From Rikenellaceae bacterium (GTDB taxonomy: Bacteria > Bacteroidota > Bacteroidia > Bacteroidales > Rikenellaceae), in assembly GCA_017464745.1 (NCBI GenBank), contig JAFTYJ010000015.1:1-45803 (forward strand): a stretch of DNA of 45,803 nt, written 5' to 3'. The notes beneath the pieces are model-generated. The model was not told where the DNA came from. It searched no databases and saw nothing but the letters and a program-made list of their open reading frames with translations. Shown here in pieces: positions 44,726 to 45,803 of this stretch; the first letter of the stretch is position 1, and every line of letters starts with the position of its first letter. The position numbers and the translations under genes were made by a program.

Positions 44726-45412
44726 CTAATCACACAGCCTCTTGTCGAGCACTGCGCGACCGACAACCATATCTTCGGGAGTTGTTATCTTGATATTTAG
44801 GCGATCGCCTTCGGTGAGGTGAATTTCGACTCCCAATGCCTCGACCACCGATGCGTCATCAGTAAAGCCTGCCCCGCCCTCGCCCTCGGCATAGGCACGG
44901 CGCAGCAATGCGGCATCGAAAACCTGTGGTGTTTGTACGGCACGCAAAGCACTTCGGTCGGCAATCTCCGAGGTGCCATTCTCTTTAACCCTACGGAACG
45001 AGTCCACGGGGGCAATCACGGGCACCGCCGAGCCATACTTGGCAGCCTCGGCAAAGCAGCGACACACCACATCGCGGTTCACGAAGGGTCGCACGCCATC
45101 GTGCACGCCCACCACCTCAGCCTCGGCAGGCACAGCGGCTAGACCCGAAGCCACCGAGTCGTATCGTGTAGCGCCTCCTGGGGCTACGATATGCGGCGGC
45201 GTGGCATACTCCTTGCACATTTGAGTCCACATCTCGATATGCGCCTCGGGCAACACTACAACCAGCCCCATTGCGGGGTCGGCGCGGTGGAAAGCGTCGA
45301 GTGTATGCACCAAAACGGGTTTATCGCCCAATAGCATAAATTGTTTGGGCACATCGGCACCCATTCGGGTTCCTGCGCCACCGGCAACGATTATGGTCCA
45401 ACGTTGAGTCAT
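44726..45412 (-). CDS. ispD: 2-C-methyl-D-erythritol 4-phosphate cytidylyltransferase
   Basis: A 228-residue nucleotidyltransferase of the MEP isoprenoid pathway. IVAGGAGTRMGADVPKQF near residue 8 is the CTP-binding loop with the Arg and Lys; VHDGVRPF near 100 and TPQVF near 155 complete the family pattern. The ATG at 45412 lies only 4 bases after a perfect promoter -7 element, so the mRNA may be leaderless. Confidence 0.94.
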   Translation of the reverse strand: MTQRWTIIVAGGAGTRMGADVPKQFMLLGDKPVLVHTLDAFHRADPAMGLVVVLPEAHIEMWTQMCKEYATPPHIVAPGGATRYDSVASGLAAVPAEAEVVGVHDGVRPFVNRDVVCRCFAEAAKYGSAVPVIAPVDSFRRVKENGTSEIADRSALRAVQTPQVFDAALLRRAYAEGEGGAGFTDDASVVEALGVEIHLTEGDRLNIKITTPEDMVVGRAVLDKRLCD

Positions 45413-45416
45413 AGTT

Positions 45417-45448
45417 CAAAGGTACGGAATATTTTTTTTTCGGCCAAA
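45417..45448 (-). promoter_or_regulatory. Promoter of ispD, directly next to the start codon
   Basis: On the minus strand, TTTG (45445-45448), 20 bases and TACCTTTG (45417-45424) fit the consensus exactly. The predicted transcription start falls on or beside the ispD ATG (45412). It lies back to back with the tRNA promoter. Confidence 0.72.
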
Positions 45449-45449
45449 T

Positions 45450-45480
45450 TTTGGAGATTCAAAATATTTGTTTACCTTTG
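45450..45480 (+). promoter_or_regulatory. Promoter of the tRNA-Met gene
   Basis: TTTG (45450-45453), 19 bases and TACCTTTG (45473-45480) fit the Bacteroidetes consensus exactly. Transcription should start near 45486, just before the tRNA. Confidence 0.75.
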
Positions 45481-45493
45481 CACCATCAAACAT

Positions 45494-45551
<58 letters not shown>

Positions 45552-45567
<16 letters not shown>

Positions 45568-45620
45568 CAAGGATGCAAAAGGATAGGTAAACACCTGTCC
45601 TTTTGTTGTTTATCGGACTA
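45552..45620. repeat. tRNA 3'-end repeat, copy 1
   Basis: This 69-base segment (3' end of the tRNA, its terminator and a short tail) is repeated at 45735-45803 with three mismatches (66 of 69 identical). Confidence 0.9.
45577..45604 (+). terminator. Terminator of the tRNA-Met gene
   Basis: AAAAGGATAGGT pairs with ACCTGTCCTTTT (one T-G pair) around loop AAAC, ending in a T-run. It lies 9 bases after the tRNA. Confidence 0.85.
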
Positions 45621-45709
45621 CAAGAAGGGACGAGAACCACAGGTTCGAACCGACGCTGCGGAGCGAGAGCAGAGCGGGCTTGCACGCTTTGCCGAGCCGC
45701 GAGGAGGAA

Positions 45710-45734
45710 AACCAAATTGCCCTGCAATTTGGTT
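45710..45734. repeat. 11-bp hairpin bordering the second tRNA-end copy
   Basis: AACCAAATTGC (45710-45720) pairs perfectly with 45724-45734 around a 3-base loop. The right arm touches the first base of repeat copy 2 (45735). Confidence 0.7.
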
Positions 45735-45803
45735 AGTCCCACTCCCGCTACAAGGATACAAAAGGATAGGTAAACACCTGTCCTTTTGTTGTTTATTGGG
45801 CTA
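45735..45803. repeat. tRNA 3'-end repeat, copy 2 (partial tRNA plus terminator)
   Basis: This copy holds the tRNA 3' arm (AGTCCCACTCCCGCTA) and a second terminator hairpin (45760-45787), but no 5' tRNA half, so it is not a gene. It reaches the window edge; more copies may follow. Confidence 0.9.

Overview
This window comes from the chromosome of a gut-type Bacteroidales bacterium, possibly near Rikenellaceae/Alistipes; the family is an inference and the order is well supported. Evidence for the order: several promoters fit the Bacteroidetes form (TTTG, 19-20 bases, TAnnTTTG); lipoproteins carry BACON and fimbrillin-like domains; IorA lacks a ferredoxin domain; there is a glpABC-glpT operon; and a polyketide cluster of the aryl-polyene/flexirubin superfamily is present. 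No plasmid, phage, transposase or CRISPR gene was seen.

Left part (1-5483, minus strand): a BACON plus leucine-rich-repeat lipoprotein that runs off the window, a secreted GDSL/SGNH hydrolase, and a large lipoprotein with a calcineurin-type phosphoesterase domain. Two good Bacteroidetes promoters and one hairpin terminator can be placed here.

Centre (5967-26873, plus strand): 22 closely packed, often overlapping genes that look like one operon, closed by a strong bidirectional terminator at 26894-26925. They encode a type II polyketide/fatty-acid-like system: ketoreductase, three ketosynthases (two with an extra C-terminal ketosynthase-like half), three acyl carrier proteins, two hotdog dehydratases, a hotdog thioesterase and an AMP-forming acyl ligase. 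With them are three acyltransferase proteins of different types (one fused to a GT2 glycosyltransferase), two CrtI/retinol-saturase-like FAD oxidoreductases, an MMPL exporter, a LolA-like carrier, a small DMT-type membrane protein, two secreted proteins of unknown role and an alpha/beta hydrolase. The likely product is a polyene acyl chain built on ACPs, joined to a lipid or glycolipid anchor and moved to the outer membrane. No aromatic ammonia lyase, DarA/DarB pair or methyltransferase lies inside the cluster, so the starter unit is unknown. The leader holds an 18-bp palindrome, a promoter candidate and an 18-pair stem-loop.

Right-centre (26946-33432, minus strand): an arylpyruvate/arylacetate module made of an omega-amidase-like nitrilase, IorA, IorB, an aminotransferase, phenylacetate-CoA ligase and a double-ACT protein. 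It is interrupted at 28656-29154 by repeat elements, one of which is flanked by a duplicated copy of the paaK start region.

Right part (33514-41102, minus strand): glpA-glpB-glpC-glpT followed by a HAD phosphatase and a secreted phosphoesterase, a glycerol-3-phosphate scavenging operon. Then come recO, a 103-bp tandem duplication, ssb, purine nucleoside phosphorylase, lpxK and ispD (all minus), and a plus-strand tRNA-Met whose 3' end plus terminator is repeated 183 bp further on, at the window edge.
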